Shown: positions 25,591-34,809 of the stretch, piece by piece
Layout: each line of letters starts with the position of its first letter
How positions within the stretch are numbered: the stretch's first letter is position 1
From: Pelotomaculum sp. DTU098
GTDB lineage: Bacteria; Bacillota; Desulfotomaculia; Desulfotomaculales; Pelotomaculaceae
DNA: 64,000 nt
Assembly: GCA_001512635.1 (NCBI GenBank)
Contig: LFSA01000027.1
Location: forward strand, 1 to 64,000
Direction of reading: 5' to 3'
The notes under the pieces: model-generated
Told to the model about the DNA's origin: nothing
Databases searched by the model: none
What the model saw: the letters and a program-made list of their open reading frames with translations, nothing else
Translations under genes and position numbers: made by a program

Positions 25591-27693
25591 TTGGGCCGCC
25601 TGGACGATTTTTTCAACCCCGGCTCCGTTGCCATTATTGGCGCCTCCAAATCACCTGGGAAAATAGGGAATGTTATTGTTAAAAACATGATTCAATGCGG
25701 TTTCCCGGGGAAAATATTTCCCATTAACCCTAAGGAATCAAATATTGAGGGTTTGACCTGTTATCCCTCGATAGACCAGACGCCCGAGCCTGCAGAACTG
25801 GCAATTCTCTCAATCCCTGCAGTAAAGTGCCTGGAAATAGCTGAAACATGCGGGAAAAGCGGTGTTAAAAATCTTGTGGTGATCACGGCAGGTTTTAAGG
25901 AGACGGGCAAAGAGGGTATGGAGCTGGAACGAAAGCTGGTGGAGATCTGCCGCCGGTACGGAATGAGGATGCTTGGTCCCAATTGCGTCGGAATTATGGA
26001 TACCCACGTTCCCATTAATGCTTCCTTTGCAGCCGGTTTCCCCCTGAAGGGTGAAATTGCCTTTATATCTCAGAGCGGAGCTATGGTCCTCTCTATTCTG
26101 GACTGGAGCTACCAGGCCGGCCTGGGCTTCAGCAAATTTGTAAGCCTTGGAAACAAAGCCGACCTGACGGAAGCACATTTTATCGAGGATGCTGCAGAAG
26201 ACCCCAACACCAAAGTGATCCTCTGTTATATAGAAGATGTGGAAAACGGTTCTCATTTCCTGGAGGTGGCCCGCAGGGCAAACCGCAAAAAACCTGTAAT
26301 CATCCTCAAGTCGGGCACCAGCCAGGCGGGCGCCCAGGCAGCCTCCTCCCATACCGGAGCCCTGGCCGGAAGCGACCTGGCCTACGAAACAGCCTTTCGC
26401 CAGTGCGGCGTAATCCGGGCCCGCAGCATGGCGGAGCTTTTCGACCTGGCTGTTTCCTTCGCCACCCAGCCCGTACCCGCGGGTGACCGGGTTGCTGTAA
26501 TAACCAATTCCGGGGGTCCCGGCATTATAGCCACGGACGCCATTGAGTTAAAAGGTCTTAAAATGGCCCGTTTTACCAAGGAAACGGTGGAAGAGCTGCG
26601 TAACTACCTCCCGGCGGAGTCAAATATCTATAATCCGGTGGATGTACTGGGTGACGCCAAGGCCGACCGCTTCCGCTTCTCTCTGGAAAAGGTCCTGGCC
26701 GACCCGGGCGTGGACAGCGCGGTGGTCCTGGTCTGCCCGGCAGGCGTGACCGAACCTGCCGAAACAGCCAGAGCCCTGATCGATATGCGTAAGCTTTATC
26801 CAGAAAAACCTCTCTTTGCAGCCTTCATGGGGGGTGAAAAACTGGAGGAAGGTGTCAAGCTGCTGGGTGAAAATGGTATTCCCTGTTTTACTTTTCCCGA
26901 GCCGGCAATCTCAGCGATCAGCGGTCTGGTAAACTATGCCAGGACCAGGAATCTCCCTGAAGAAGAGGAAATAAGCCATTACCCGGGATTGGACGCAAAA
27001 ACAGTCAAAGCGGTCTTTTATGATGTCAAAAGGGACAACCGTTTGGTTCTTTTGGGAAGTGAGGCTGCGGAAGTAGTGAGAGCCTACGGGATACCTGCCG
27101 CCCCCACCTTGCTGGCCCGCAGCCCTGAAGAGGCTACCCGGCAGGCAGAGGAACTGGGCTACCCTGTTGTGCTGAAGATCGCCTCCCCGGAGATTATGCA
27201 TAAAACTGACGTGGGTGGCGTTAAAATTGGCCTGGATACACCTGAGAAGGTGCAGGCCGGTTTTCTGGAAATAATGGATAACGTCTACCGCTACCTGCCC
27301 CGGGTTGCGGCCTATGGTGTGGAAGTACAAAAAATGATGCCCAAAGGCATCGAGCTGATTATCGGCGTAACCCGGGATGTTCAGTTCGGACCGCTGATTG
27401 CCTTCGGTCTGGGCGGCATTTATGTTAACCTTTTAAAGGACGTATCCTTCAGGCTCACTAAAGGCCTGACAACCCGGGAAATAGAAAACATGCTGGCAGA
27501 AACAAAGGCCTACACCCTGCTGCGGGGTTACCGGGGGGAAAAGCCTGCAGATATTAAAACAATTGTGGAAATGATCGGACGGGTAGCCATTCTGGTCCAC
27601 GACTTTCCGGAAATCACTGAAATGGACATTAATCCGGTTTTTGTCTACCAGGAGGGGGCTGCCGCCCTTGATGTGAAAATAACTGTATCGTGA
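25591..27693 (+). CDS. Acetate/acyl-CoA ligase, NDP-forming (ACD), fused alpha-beta
   Basis: A 700-residue fusion of the alpha part (CoA-binding Rossmann domain GSVAIIGASKSPGKIG at 11-26, flavodoxin-like domains, phosphorylated His about 254 in SSHTGALAG) and the beta part (ATP-grasp, about 480-700, with MHKTDVGGVKIGL). ACD makes ATP from acyl-CoA with release of acid. It can also run as a ligase. TTG starts the frame, eight bases after GAAGG. The next gene overlaps its stop. The acid used is unknown; acetate, propionate or aryl acids fit the family. Confidence 0.9.
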   Translation: MGRLDDFFNPGSVAIIGASKSPGKIGNVIVKNMIQCGFPGKIFPINPKESNIEGLTCYPSIDQTPEPAELAILSIPAVKCLEIAETCGKSGVKNLVVITAGFKETGKEGMELERKLVEICRRYGMRMLGPNCVGIMDTHVPINASFAAGFPLKGEIAFISQSGAMVLSILDWSYQAGLGFSKFVSLGNKADLTEAHFIEDAAEDPNTKVILCYIEDVENGSHFLEVARRANRKKPVIILKSGTSQAGAQAASSHTGALAGSDLAYETAFRQCGVIRARSMAELFDLAVSFATQPVPAGDRVAVITNSGGPGIIATDAIELKGLKMARFTKETVEELRNYLPAESNIYNPVDVLGDAKADRFRFSLEKVLADPGVDSAVVLVCPAGVTEPAETARALIDMRKLYPEKPLFAAFMGGEKLEEGVKLLGENGIPCFTFPEPAISAISGLVNYARTRNLPEEEEISHYPGLDAKTVKAVFYDVKRDNRLVLLGSEAAEVVRAYGIPAAPTLLARSPEEATRQAEELGYPVVLKIASPEIMHKTDVGGVKIGLDTPEKVQAGFLEIMDNVYRYLPRVAAYGVEVQKMMPKGIELIIGVTRDVQFGPLIAFGLGGIYVNLLKDVSFRLTKGLTTREIENMLAETKAYTLLRGYRGEKPADIKTIVEMIGRVAILVHDFPEITEMDINPVFVYQEGAAALDVKITVS

Positions 27694-27704
27694 GGTGCGT
27701 GAAG

Positions 27705-28757
27705 GTGAAAAATCTTTTTATTATGGGACCTGCCGGCAGCGGCAAAACGAGCATCGCCCTGGGCCTGGCCCTGAAGTTCCGCCAGGAGGGATACCGGGTG
27801 GCTTATTTCAAGCCGGTGGGCCACGCCAGCGGTCCAGCCTCCCGGGAGGACGAAGACGCCCTACTGATGAAACAGGTCCTCCATATGGAACACCCTTTGG
27901 AAATCATCGTTCCCTACATAGCGGGACCTTCCTACTTGTCAGGGCACAGGAATTCCTGCGAATCCCTGAGAACCATCCGGAATGCATACGAAGCCGTAGC
28001 CGCCGGTCAGGAACTGGTAATTATCGGAGGCGCCAACTTTCCCCATATCATGGGCTGTATTGGGCTGGACTCGGTAAGTCTCGCCCTGGAGTTAAAGGCA
28101 GCGCCGCTCTTGATGATAAGGATCGAAAACGATTATAGCCTGGATCTGGCCATCTTTATGAACAGCTTTATGGAGAGCAAGGGAGTTCCGATCCTGGGCA
28201 ACATCTTTCACAATGTACCGCGTCCCCTGCTGGCAAAAACCGAAGGAGTATACCGCCCGCTGCTGGAAGAACGGGGCTACCGGACCCTGGGGATAATCCC
28301 CCGCGACCCGGTAGTTACTTCGCCAACTGTAAAAGAGTATTACGAAGTTTTGGGAGGGGAAATCCTATCCGGCGCTGATAAGCTGGACCGCCTTGTGGAA
28401 GATGTGGTCATCGGAGCCATGACTATGGAAAGCGCCCTTGGCTACCTCCGCCGGGCTGCCAATAAGGCCGTTATCACCGGTGGAGACCGCTCGGAAGTAG
28501 CTTTGGCCGCCCTGGAAACCAGCACCTCCGCCCTGATTCTGACGGGGGGATTGTACCCGGATGTCAAGGTTGTAGCCCGGGCAGAGGAAAAAGGCGTCCC
28601 CCTGATCCTGGTTCACTACGACACCTATACCACCATTGAGAAAATATCCCAGGTGGGCAGAAAAATCAGAGCCACGGATGAACAGGCCATCAAGGCGGCG
28701 GTGGAAAACATAGAGAAACACGTTGACTGGCGCAACGTGCTTAAATCACTGCAGTGA
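27705..28757 (+). CDS. Phosphotransacetylase-family protein, P-loop plus DRTGG domains
   Basis: A 350-residue protein with the P-loop GPAGSGKTS near the N-terminus in a dethiobiotin-synthetase-like (BioD) fold and a DRTGG domain at about 210-320. This is the N-terminal regulatory half of long Pta enzymes; the catalytic acetyltransferase domain is absent. Candidate starts are GTG at 27690, 27699 and 27705. The last sits six bases after GAGGTG and fits the family. Overlap or contact with the ACD stop suggests a coupled two-gene unit, likely sensing nucleotide for acyl-CoA metabolism. Confidence 0.85.
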   Translation: MKNLFIMGPAGSGKTSIALGLALKFRQEGYRVAYFKPVGHASGPASREDEDALLMKQVLHMEHPLEIIVPYIAGPSYLSGHRNSCESLRTIRNAYEAVAAGQELVIIGGANFPHIMGCIGLDSVSLALELKAAPLLMIRIENDYSLDLAIFMNSFMESKGVPILGNIFHNVPRPLLAKTEGVYRPLLEERGYRTLGIIPRDPVVTSPTVKEYYEVLGGEILSGADKLDRLVEDVVIGAMTMESALGYLRRAANKAVITGGDRSEVALAALETSTSALILTGGLYPDVKVVARAEEKGVPLILVHYDTYTTIEKISQVGRKIRATDEQAIKAAVENIEKHVDWRNVLKSLQ

Positions 28758-28771
28758 GGCGGGTCACCACC

Positions 28772-29218
28772 TTATTTCATAGCCCTTAACTCAGACCGTC
28801 CCTGTTCAATTTGCTGGTTTATCTTGTTCAATTTGTCTTGTAAAGCACTCAGGATTTCATCGGCGTATTCCCGGGCGCCTTCGCGCATTTCCTGGGCAGT
28901 CCTTTCGGCCCGGGCTATTATTTCTTCGGCGACAGCTTTAGCCTTGCGGACTACCTCACTGTCTTCAGCCTGCTTTTCAACTTGTTTTTGGGCGTTCTCC
29001 ACAATCCGCCTGGCCTCTTTTTGGGACTCACTCATAACTTTCTCCCGTTCCTGAATGATCCATTTGGCCTGGCGGATTTCTTCGGGAATGGTTGTCCGAA
29101 TCCTGTCCAAAAGGTCCAGGATACTGTCTTCGTTAACCATAACCTTTCTGGTCAGAGGAACCCTTCCGCTGTTTTCAATTAATTCTTCCAATTCGTTAAG
29201 GGCACTCAGCAGGTCCAC
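28772..29218 (-). CDS. Coiled-coil protein, unknown function
   Basis: A 148-residue protein, nearly all helical. Residues about 45-145 are rich in Glu, Lys, Gln and Ala with heptad spacing, like the b-subunit stalk or DivIVA-type coiled coils. I do not recognise a family function. GTG start with GGAGGG about 12 bases upstream. It lies directly after coaD on the minus strand and converges on the acyl-CoA unit with 14 bases between. A cytoskeletal or scaffolding role is only a guess. Confidence 0.7.
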   Translation of the reverse strand: MDLLSALNELEELIENSGRVPLTRKVMVNEDSILDLLDRIRTTIPEEIRQAKWIIQEREKVMSESQKEARRIVENAQKQVEKQAEDSEVVRKAKAVAEEIIARAERTAQEMREGAREYADEILSALQDKLNKINQQIEQGRSELRAMK

Positions 29219-29226
29219 TTTATTTT

Positions 29227-29727
29227 TTATCCCTCCTTAACCAAACCCAGATTCTTCATCTTTTCTCGCAGCTTTTCTTCAACCACAGGTGGAACCAGGT
29301 TGCGCAGGGAGCCCCCAAAAGAAGCTATTTCCTTTACCGTACTTGAGTTGATAAAAGAATACTCAGCCTTCGTCATTAAAAAAACGGTTTCCACGTGACA
29401 GGCAAGCTTCTTATTGGTAAGGGCCATACGAAATTCGTTTTCAAAATCCGAAATGACCCTGAGGCCCCGGACAATGGCTATGGCCTTTCGTTCAATAGCA
29501 TAATTAACCGTCAGACCATCAAAGGAACTGACTTCAATATTGGGATAATTAGCCAGCACGCTTTTTAACATCTCAACCCGTTCTTCGATTGTAAACAGGG
29601 GGTTCTTAATCGGATTCCGGGAAACTGCCACAATAACATGATCAAACAACTGGGAAACCCGTCCGAAAATATCCAGATGACCATAGGTCACGGGATCAAA
29701 ACTTCCCGGACAAATAGCGGTACGCAA
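29227..29727 (-). CDS. coaD: Phosphopantetheine adenylyltransferase
   Basis: A 166-residue nucleotidyltransferase for the fourth step of CoA synthesis. The motif GSFDPVTYGHLDI lies at 8-20 (T14xxH17) and NSSTVKEIASFGG near 128 is the ISSTxxR-type motif. TTG at 29727 follows a G-run SD (GGGGGA) by about six bases; the longer frame to 29742 includes the SD site. It follows rsmD by 20 bases in the usual rsmD-coaD order. Confidence 0.95.
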   Translation of the reverse strand: MRTAICPGSFDPVTYGHLDIFGRVSQLFDHVIVAVSRNPIKNPLFTIEERVEMLKSVLANYPNIEVSSFDGLTVNYAIERKAIAIVRGLRVISDFENEFRMALTNKKLACHVETVFLMTKAEYSFINSSTVKEIASFGGSLRNLVPPVVEEKLREKMKNLGLVKEG

Positions 29728-29746
29728 TATGTATCCCCCCACATCT

Positions 29747-30307
29747 TTACTTATAGCTGTAAAATGATAGCAGCGTATCGCCGTATTTTTCCTGGCGATT
29801 TAGTTTCATAAGATCAATAGCCGGTGGCAACAAATCTCTACTACTGCTTTCGACAATGACCATCCCCTGAGGCTTCAAGAGATTGTTGGCGGCAATACCT
29901 GATAATGCTTCTACTTCTAATTTCTTTAAATAGGGTGGGTCTAGAAAAATCAGGTCAAAAAGCAGTCCCTCCCTTCCCAGTACAGGAAGGGCTTTAAACA
30001 CATCCTGGTTAATCACCCGTGCCCTGGAGCGGAGTCCGGTAAGAACCAGGTTCTCTTCAATTACCTGGGCATTTTTCCGGTTTTTCTCAACAAAGACCGC
30101 ACTGGCAGCTCCGCGGCTCAAGGCTTCAATACCAACGTTGCCAGTACCCGCAAACATATCTAAAAACAAGCAGCCAGGTACCAGACCTCCCAAAATGTTG
30201 AAAAGTGCTTCCTTAACACGGTCACTGGTTGGTCTTAATTTTAATCCTCCGGGGACCTTTAATTTGCGATTCTTTGCCGTACCGGTAATTACACGTAATA
30301 GAAACAA
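29747..30307 (-). CDS. rsmD: 16S rRNA (guanine(966)-N2)-methyltransferase
   Basis: A 186-residue SAM-dependent methyltransferase of the 30S subunit. Motif I is DMFAGTGNVGIEALSRGA near 49-66, and the catalytic motif IV is FLDPPY near 122-127. TTG start behind AAAGGAAGGGG. It precedes coaD in the same direction. Confidence 0.93.
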   Translation of the reverse strand: MFLLRVITGTAKNRKLKVPGGLKLRPTSDRVKEALFNILGGLVPGCLFLDMFAGTGNVGIEALSRGAASAVFVEKNRKNAQVIEENLVLTGLRSRARVINQDVFKALPVLGREGLLFDLIFLDPPYLKKLEVEALSGIAANNLLKPQGMVIVESSSRDLLPPAIDLMKLNRQEKYGDTLLSFYSYK

Positions 30308-30440
30308 CCCCTTCCTTTAGATTATTATTATAGCATATCTATGGTTCAAAATCGATTTATTTCGCAATTTTACATTATGATTGCCTCTATGTATATTCTT
30401 ACCTGAACAGGATAACATAATGTTTGAGGAGGCGGGCCCA

Positions 30441-31424
30441 ATGAATCTGGATTTTTATAAGGCTTTCAACATCAATGTGGACCTTGCTGTAGAAGCCCAT
30501 GAAATAGTCAGGGGTGAAGCGGGACGGGAAATCCCGGGTGTGATTGTAGACCGGGAGAAATACGAAAACACCACCGTTACTATCGTTAAAATTGTAGAAG
30601 AGAAAGCTGAACAATTGATGGGCAAACCCAGGGGCAATTATATCACCATTGAGGCTCCGGCACTCAGGGACAACAACCGGTTGGCTCAAAGGGAAGTAGC
30701 CGAAATCCTGGCTGAAAAACTAAAATCCCTCTTTAACCTGCCTGAAAATGCCAACATTCTCCTGGTGGGATTGGGCAACTGGAACGCCACACCGGACGCC
30801 CTGGGTCCCAAAGTAATCAACCAGAGCATGGTCACGCGTCACCTGTACAAATATGCGCCTGAAGAGTTGCAGGGGGGGTTGCGCTCCGTCAGTGCCCTGG
30901 CGCCCGGTGTGCTGGGTATTACCGGAATTGAAACAGCTGAGATCATTAAGGGCGTTGTGGAAAAAATTAAACCTGAGCTTATCATTGTGGTTGACTCCCT
31001 GGCCGCCGGCAGCGTTGAGCGGATTGCTACCACCATTCAGATTGCAGACACCGGGATCAGCCCCGGTTCCGGCATCGGCAACAAACGTTCCGGCATCAAT
31101 CAGGAAACAATGGGCGTACCGGTTATAGCCGTAGGTATCCCTACAGTGGTAAATGCCGCCGTAATTGCCCAGGTTACCGTGGAGCATTTCCTGGAAAAAA
31201 TCCAGAATACCCCGATCCTGAACCAGATTTACAAAAACCTCCGGCCGGACTTTATCCATCAGGTTATCAACGACGTCCTGCAGCCCTTTGCAGGTAATTT
31301 AACAGTAACCCCGAAAGAAATTGACGCCTTGATCAACAACCTGTCTAAAGTTGTAGCGGGAGGTATTTCCATGGCCCTGCATCCTGCTATAGATCTCGAA
31401 GAATACAATATGTATCTGAATTAA
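30441..31424 (+). CDS. gpr: Germination protease GPR (spore protease)
   Basis: A 327-residue aspartic-type peptidase (A25 family) that degrades SASP during germination. The propeptide region reads NINVDLAVEAHEI at 11-23, similar to SASP cleavage sites and so a likely autocleavage point. The conserved block VGLGNWNATPDALGP is near 114-128. The ATG at 30441 has GAGGAGG ten bases upstream; the frame is open to 30381 without an SD. A SASP gene lies convergent with it. Confidence 0.95.
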   Translation: MNLDFYKAFNINVDLAVEAHEIVRGEAGREIPGVIVDREKYENTTVTIVKIVEEKAEQLMGKPRGNYITIEAPALRDNNRLAQREVAEILAEKLKSLFNLPENANILLVGLGNWNATPDALGPKVINQSMVTRHLYKYAPEELQGGLRSVSALAPGVLGITGIETAEIIKGVVEKIKPELIIVVDSLAAGSVERIATTIQIADTGISPGSGIGNKRSGINQETMGVPVIAVGIPTVVNAAVIAQVTVEHFLEKIQNTPILNQIYKNLRPDFIHQVINDVLQPFAGNLTVTPKEIDALINNLSKVVAGGISMALHPAIDLEEYNMYLN

Positions 31425-31528
31425 TTTAAAAAAAATGCAGCAAGGGAATAATTCCGCCTGCTACATTAAAATTTGGAAAGTGGATTGACAAGTATTGATA
31501 ATAAGTACTGAAGGATAAGTATTAAAGA

Positions 31529-31560
31529 CCCGGGTAGTATGCTGCGGGCAACCACCCGGG
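31529..31560. terminator. Possible terminator hairpin between gpr and SASP gene
   Basis: CCCGGGT (31529-31535) pairs with ACCCGGG (31554-31560) between two convergent genes. No good U tract follows on either strand, so termination is only suggested by position. Confidence 0.35.
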
Positions 31561-31611
31561 CCTGTATAAGGCTAACACTTTACTGTAACCGGACTCCGTC
31601 ATCTAGCCCCT

Positions 31612-31869
31612 TTACTGATTAAGTTGGACATTGGTAACCTGAGGAGTCGGAGGTACAGTGCCCGCTGCAAGGCTATTTTCATAAGCAGCAATCATCTTTT
31701 TAACCATGTTACCGCCGATGGCGCCGTTCATTCTGGATGGCAGGTCTCCCAGGTAGCCGCTTTCGGGAATCTGAATGCCAAGCTCACGGGCGGTTTCCCA
31801 TTTAAACTCTTCCATGGCCCGGGAAGCGTTCCGGACAAGGATTTGATTCCTTTTTTGTCCTTGTGCCAA
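31612..31869 (-). CDS. Alpha/beta-type small acid-soluble spore protein
   Basis: An 85-residue DNA-binding spore protein that protects dormant DNA. Family segments are KWETARELGI near 24-33 (containing the GPR cleavage site), then LPSRMNGAIGGNMVKKMI near 44-61. TTG start about eight bases after GAGGAGGTG. A sigma-G-type promoter lies 32 bases upstream. It is convergent with gpr, whose product degrades it. Confidence 0.93.
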   Translation of the reverse strand: MAQGQKRNQILVRNASRAMEEFKWETARELGIQIPESGYLGDLPSRMNGAIGGNMVKKMIAAYENSLAAGTVPPTPQVTNVQLNQ

Positions 31870-31900
31870 TTAGTTTCACCTCCTCTTTTTTTTCTAATGC

Positions 31901-31930
31901 TATTATGAACCCTGGCGCCTTCGTTTATGC
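31901..31930 (-). promoter_or_regulatory. Sigma-G/sigma-F type forespore promoter of the SASP gene
   Basis: On the minus strand GCATA (31926-31930), an 18-base spacer and CATAATA (31901-31907). This fits the known forespore form GHATR-N18-CATNNTA and lies 32 bases before the TTG start. Confidence 0.75.
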
Positions 31931-32258
31931 TAGAACATATTCCCTCATTAACTATCAAAAACTATGGAAACAAGGCTAGCCTCTGGTTATCCTGCCATGG
32001 CCTGTTTTAATTAAGCTTTGCTTACCTTAGATTTTGCTCGCCGGTAAAGAAGTTTTTCCTTTAAAACCGGTTGTATTGTAACCACCCAGGGGACTTCCCG
32101 CCAACTTCAGTGAAAATTGCCCTTAATCCCACTTTTGCAAGGAAAACCGGTTTCGTGCCATTATCCTTTCGACTTTGTCATTTATCCCCTAAATACTTAC
32201 AGGTTATTATTAATAATGATTTGATTAAAAATATTTTTTTCAAAAAAGAAACTTCTAT

Positions 32259-32294
32259 CCAAGTAAATTAAGTGAACCAAGTAAATTAAGTGAA
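32259..32294. repeat. Perfect 18-base tandem repeat, two copies
   Basis: CCAAGTAAATTAAGTGAA occurs twice without a gap (32259-32276 and 32277-32294) and begins a third time (CCAA). It lies about 160 bases upstream of rpmB. Confidence 0.85.
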
Positions 32295-32451
32295 CCAAAT
32301 TTTAAGGTCACTTTGAAAGTTTTTCAGGCTGTTGTCTATCCCCTCAGGGTCCAGGTTTTCGTAAAAAAACTGGAACCGGTCTTAAAGGCGTCCTTGCAGC
32401 CAGGATCCTTTTCTGTTAAAATAAAGGGGTGGCAAAAAGGAGGTGGATATT

Positions 32452-32649
32452 GTGGCGAGAAAGTGCGCCATCTGCGGCAAAGGTGTTTCAGTGGGGATGA
32501 AGATAAGTCACTCTCATATCCGTACCAAAAAGACCTGGATGCCCAACCTGCAGCCCGTCAGGGCCATTATCAACGGAAGTCCCAAAAAGGTTAAGGTGTG
32601 CACCCGGTGTCTCCGGAGCGGCAAGGTCCAGCGTGCTGTTCAGGCATAA
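32452..32649 (+). CDS. rpmB: 50S ribosomal protein L28
   Basis: A 65-residue basic ribosomal protein with MARKCAICGKG and a later CTRCLRSGKV, the zinc-binding (C+) form. GTG at 32452 follows AAGGAGG by eight bases; an earlier in-frame GTG at 32443 overlaps the SD site. A terminator follows 29 bases downstream, so it is monocistronic. Confidence 0.95.
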   Translation: MARKCAICGKGVSVGMKISHSHIRTKKTWMPNLQPVRAIINGSPKKVKVCTRCLRSGKVQRAVQA

Positions 32650-32671
32650 AGCAGGTGGCTAAAATAAAAGA

Positions 32672-32702
32672 AAAAAGCGGCCCTCAAAGGAGCCGTTTTT
32701 TT
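32672..32702 (+). terminator. Intrinsic terminator of rpmB
   Basis: CGGC pairs with GCCG (32678-32695, one internal mismatch, CAAA loop) and is flanked by A6 upstream and T7 downstream (32696-32702). Confidence 0.8.
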
Positions 32703-32823
32703 ATTCCCGGCAACAGGTGCTGAAAAGCATGTGTTAAACCCGGAAAAAGCGTCCTGGCGATGAACAGCCCGTATTTTATGCGTTATTATCGTTTTCCTAT
32801 ACATAATTATTCCATATATAATT

Positions 32824-32851
32824 AAAAGCCCGGGATTATCCCGGGCCTTTT
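32824..32851 (-). terminator. Terminator at the end of the riboflavin operon
   Basis: GCCCGGGA (32828-32835) pairs with TCCCGGGC (32839-32846) around TTA, with A4 on one side and T4 on the other. It can act both ways; it closes the rib operon 85 bases after ribH. Confidence 0.75.
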
Positions 32852-32935
32852 AAAGCCATAGCTGCAAGGTATAGCGGTTAGAGTTGTCATCCTAATACCT
32901 GCCCGTGAAAGGCCAGCAGCATATCAGGTCCTATG

Positions 32936-33412
32936 CTAATTCTCTTCATTTAGCTTCTTCACCAGGTTGGCCATCTCCAGTGCGCTTACAGCAGCGTCCC
33001 AGCCCTTGTTTCCAGCTTTAGTGCCGGCCCGTTCAATTGCCTGTTCAATGGTATCGGCCGTGATTACGCCGAAAATGACAGGAATACCGCTGTCAAGCCC
33101 GACCTTAGCCACACCCTTGGCTACCTCACTGGCAACGTAGTCGAAGTGGGGGGTCGCGCCGCGAATGACTGCTCCCAGGCAAATAACCGCATCATACTTC
33201 GCCATCTCAGCCATTTTCCGGGCTACCAGGGGTATTTCAAAGGCTCCGGGAACCCAGGCTACTTCGATGTCCCCGTCTGCAACTCCATGCCGGTTCAGAG
33301 CATCCAGGGCTCCTCCCAAAAGCCTGTTGGTAATAAACTCGTTAAAACGGCCAACAACTATTCCAAATTTAAGACCCTGCCCCAGGAGGGTTCCTTCATA
33401 CATTTTCGGCAT
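32936..33412 (-). CDS. ribH: 6,7-dimethyl-8-ribityllumazine synthase
   Basis: A 158-residue enzyme for the next-to-last step of riboflavin synthesis, forming icosahedral shells or pentamers. Family blocks are [40 protein letters not shown] and [18 protein letters not shown] has AAGGAG seven bases upstream. It is last in ribD-ribE-ribBA-ribH. Confidence 0.97.
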   Translation of the reverse strand: MPKMYEGTLLGQGLKFGIVVGRFNEFITNRLLGGALDALNRHGVADGDIEVAWVPGAFEIPLVARKMAEMAKYDAVICLGAVIRGATPHFDYVASEVAKGVAKVGLDSGIPVIFGVITADTIEQAIERAGTKAGNKGWDAAVSALEMANLVKKLNEEN

Positions 33413-33487
33413 CTTCTATCTCCTTTTCAAGTTAAATGTTTTAAGCAAACTGTTTAAGTTATATAATGAATTAATAATGTTTTAGTA

Positions 33488-34702
33488 TTACTTCTTACAC
33501 AGCTGGAGCATGTGTCCCAGTTTTTTCTTTTTGGTGGATAAATAAAAGTGATTGGACCTGTTGGGACTAATCTCAATGGGCACACGTTCGACCACATGCA
33601 GGCCGTACCCCTCCAGTCCGGCAATCTTGCGGGGATTATTGGTCATCAAGCGGAGCTTCTTCAGCCCCAGATCAGAAAGGATCTGCGCTCCCAGACCGTA
33701 ATCCCTCAAATCAGCCGGGAAACCCAGGGCCAGGTTGGCCTCCACGGTATCCTTGCCCTGGTCCTGGAGATGGTAAGCCCGGATCTTATTGAGCAGTCCT
33801 ATACCGCGCCCTTCCTGACGCATGTAGAGGAGGACACCCACACCCTCAGCGGCAATCATCTGCATCGCCCGGTCCAGCTGCTCTCCACAATCGCAGCGCA
33901 CCGAATTGAAAACATCCCCGGTAAGGCACTCCGAGTGCACCCTGACCAGGGGAGCTTCCACACTGGCCAGATCGCCCATAACCAGAGCAATATGGCCTTT
34001 GCCGTCCAGCAGGCTCTCATAGGCAACCGCTGTGAATTCACCGTACCGGGTTGGCAGTTTAGCCGAATCCACCCGCCGGATCAGGCGTTCCGTACGGCGC
34101 CGGTACTGAATCAAGTCGGCAATTGTAATTATTTTAAGGTTATGAGTCCGGACAAATTCCATTAGCTCGGGTACCCTGGCCATGGTCCCATCTTCCTTCA
34201 TGATCTCACAGATGACACCGGCCGGGTAGAGGCCCGCCAGCCTGGCCAGGTCTACCGCTGCCTCCGTGTGGCCGGTCCGCCTCAGGACTCCCCCTTCTTT
34301 GTACCGCAGCGGGAAAATATGACCCGGGCGGCGCAAATCAGAAGGTTTTGTTTTGGGGTCTAAAACAGTCTTGATAGTGAGAGCCCGCTCGTAGGCGGAA
34401 ATTCCCGTTGTACATACCTTTGCGTCTATGGAAACTGTAAAGGCGGTAGCATGGGGGTCGGTGTTATGTGCTACCATCGCCGGCAGTTCCAGCTCATCCA
34501 GCCGCTTCCCAATAATGGGCAGGCAAATTAACCCCCGGCCGTTCGTGGCCATAAAGTTTATCGCCTCTGGCGTAACCTTCTCAGCGGCCATGATCAGGTC
34601 TCCCTCGTTTTCGCGGTCAGCATCGTCCACCGCAACAATCATCTTGCCCTGCCGGATATCCTCGATAGCTTCTTCGATCGTGTTAAATTTTATAGTAACC
34701 AT
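33488..34702 (-). CDS. ribBA: Bifunctional DHBP synthase / GTP cyclohydrolase II
   Basis: A 404-residue fusion. The N-terminal half (about 1-200) makes 3,4-dihydroxy-2-butanone-4-phosphate, with [16 protein letters not shown] near 25-40. The C-terminal half opens GTP, with the zinc cysteines in [17 protein letters not shown] and [13 protein letters not shown] has AGGAGG nine bases upstream. Both supply the lumazine synthase encoded next. Confidence 0.97.
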   Translation of the reverse strand: MVTIKFNTIEEAIEDIRQGKMIVAVDDADRENEGDLIMAAEKVTPEAINFMATNGRGLICLPIIGKRLDELELPAMVAHNTDPHATAFTVSIDAKVCTTGISAYERALTIKTVLDPKTKPSDLRRPGHIFPLRYKEGGVLRRTGHTEAAVDLARLAGLYPAGVICEIMKEDGTMARVPELMEFVRTHNLKIITIADLIQYRRRTERLIRRVDSAKLPTRYGEFTAVAYESLLDGKGHIALVMGDLASVEAPLVRVHSECLTGDVFNSVRCDCGEQLDRAMQMIAAEGVGVLLYMRQEGRGIGLLNKIRAYHLQDQGKDTVEANLALGFPADLRDYGLGAQILSDLGLKKLRLMTNNPRKIAGLEGYGLHVVERVPIEISPNRSNHFYLSTKKKKLGHMLQLCKK

Positions 34703-34809
34703 GTAACCATGCCTCCTTATCCTTTACGAAAAGCAAATTATATTCTGTCTCCGGAGCCATAAAGCAGAAAGCCGACCCTGACCCAGCAATAGAAACCAGC
34801 CAAAACCGC

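Larger units (their letters stand above)
31870..32451. other. Intergenic region with SASP promoter and a tandem repeat
   Basis: About 580 bases without a supported gene. It holds the sigma-G-type promoter of the SASP gene at its left end and an 18-base tandem duplication near 32259-32294. The rest is AT-rich; the rpmB promoter must lie here, but I cannot pick one with confidence. Confidence 0.55.

Noticed and set aside
30381-30440. Upstream extension of gpr by 20 residues
   Set aside because: No SD site for the upstream start, whereas the ATG at 30441 has GAGGAGG and fits the family propeptide.
32313-32594. A 93-residue open frame over the rpmB start
   Set aside because: It overlaps rpmB in another frame and has no SD site; L28 is certain.
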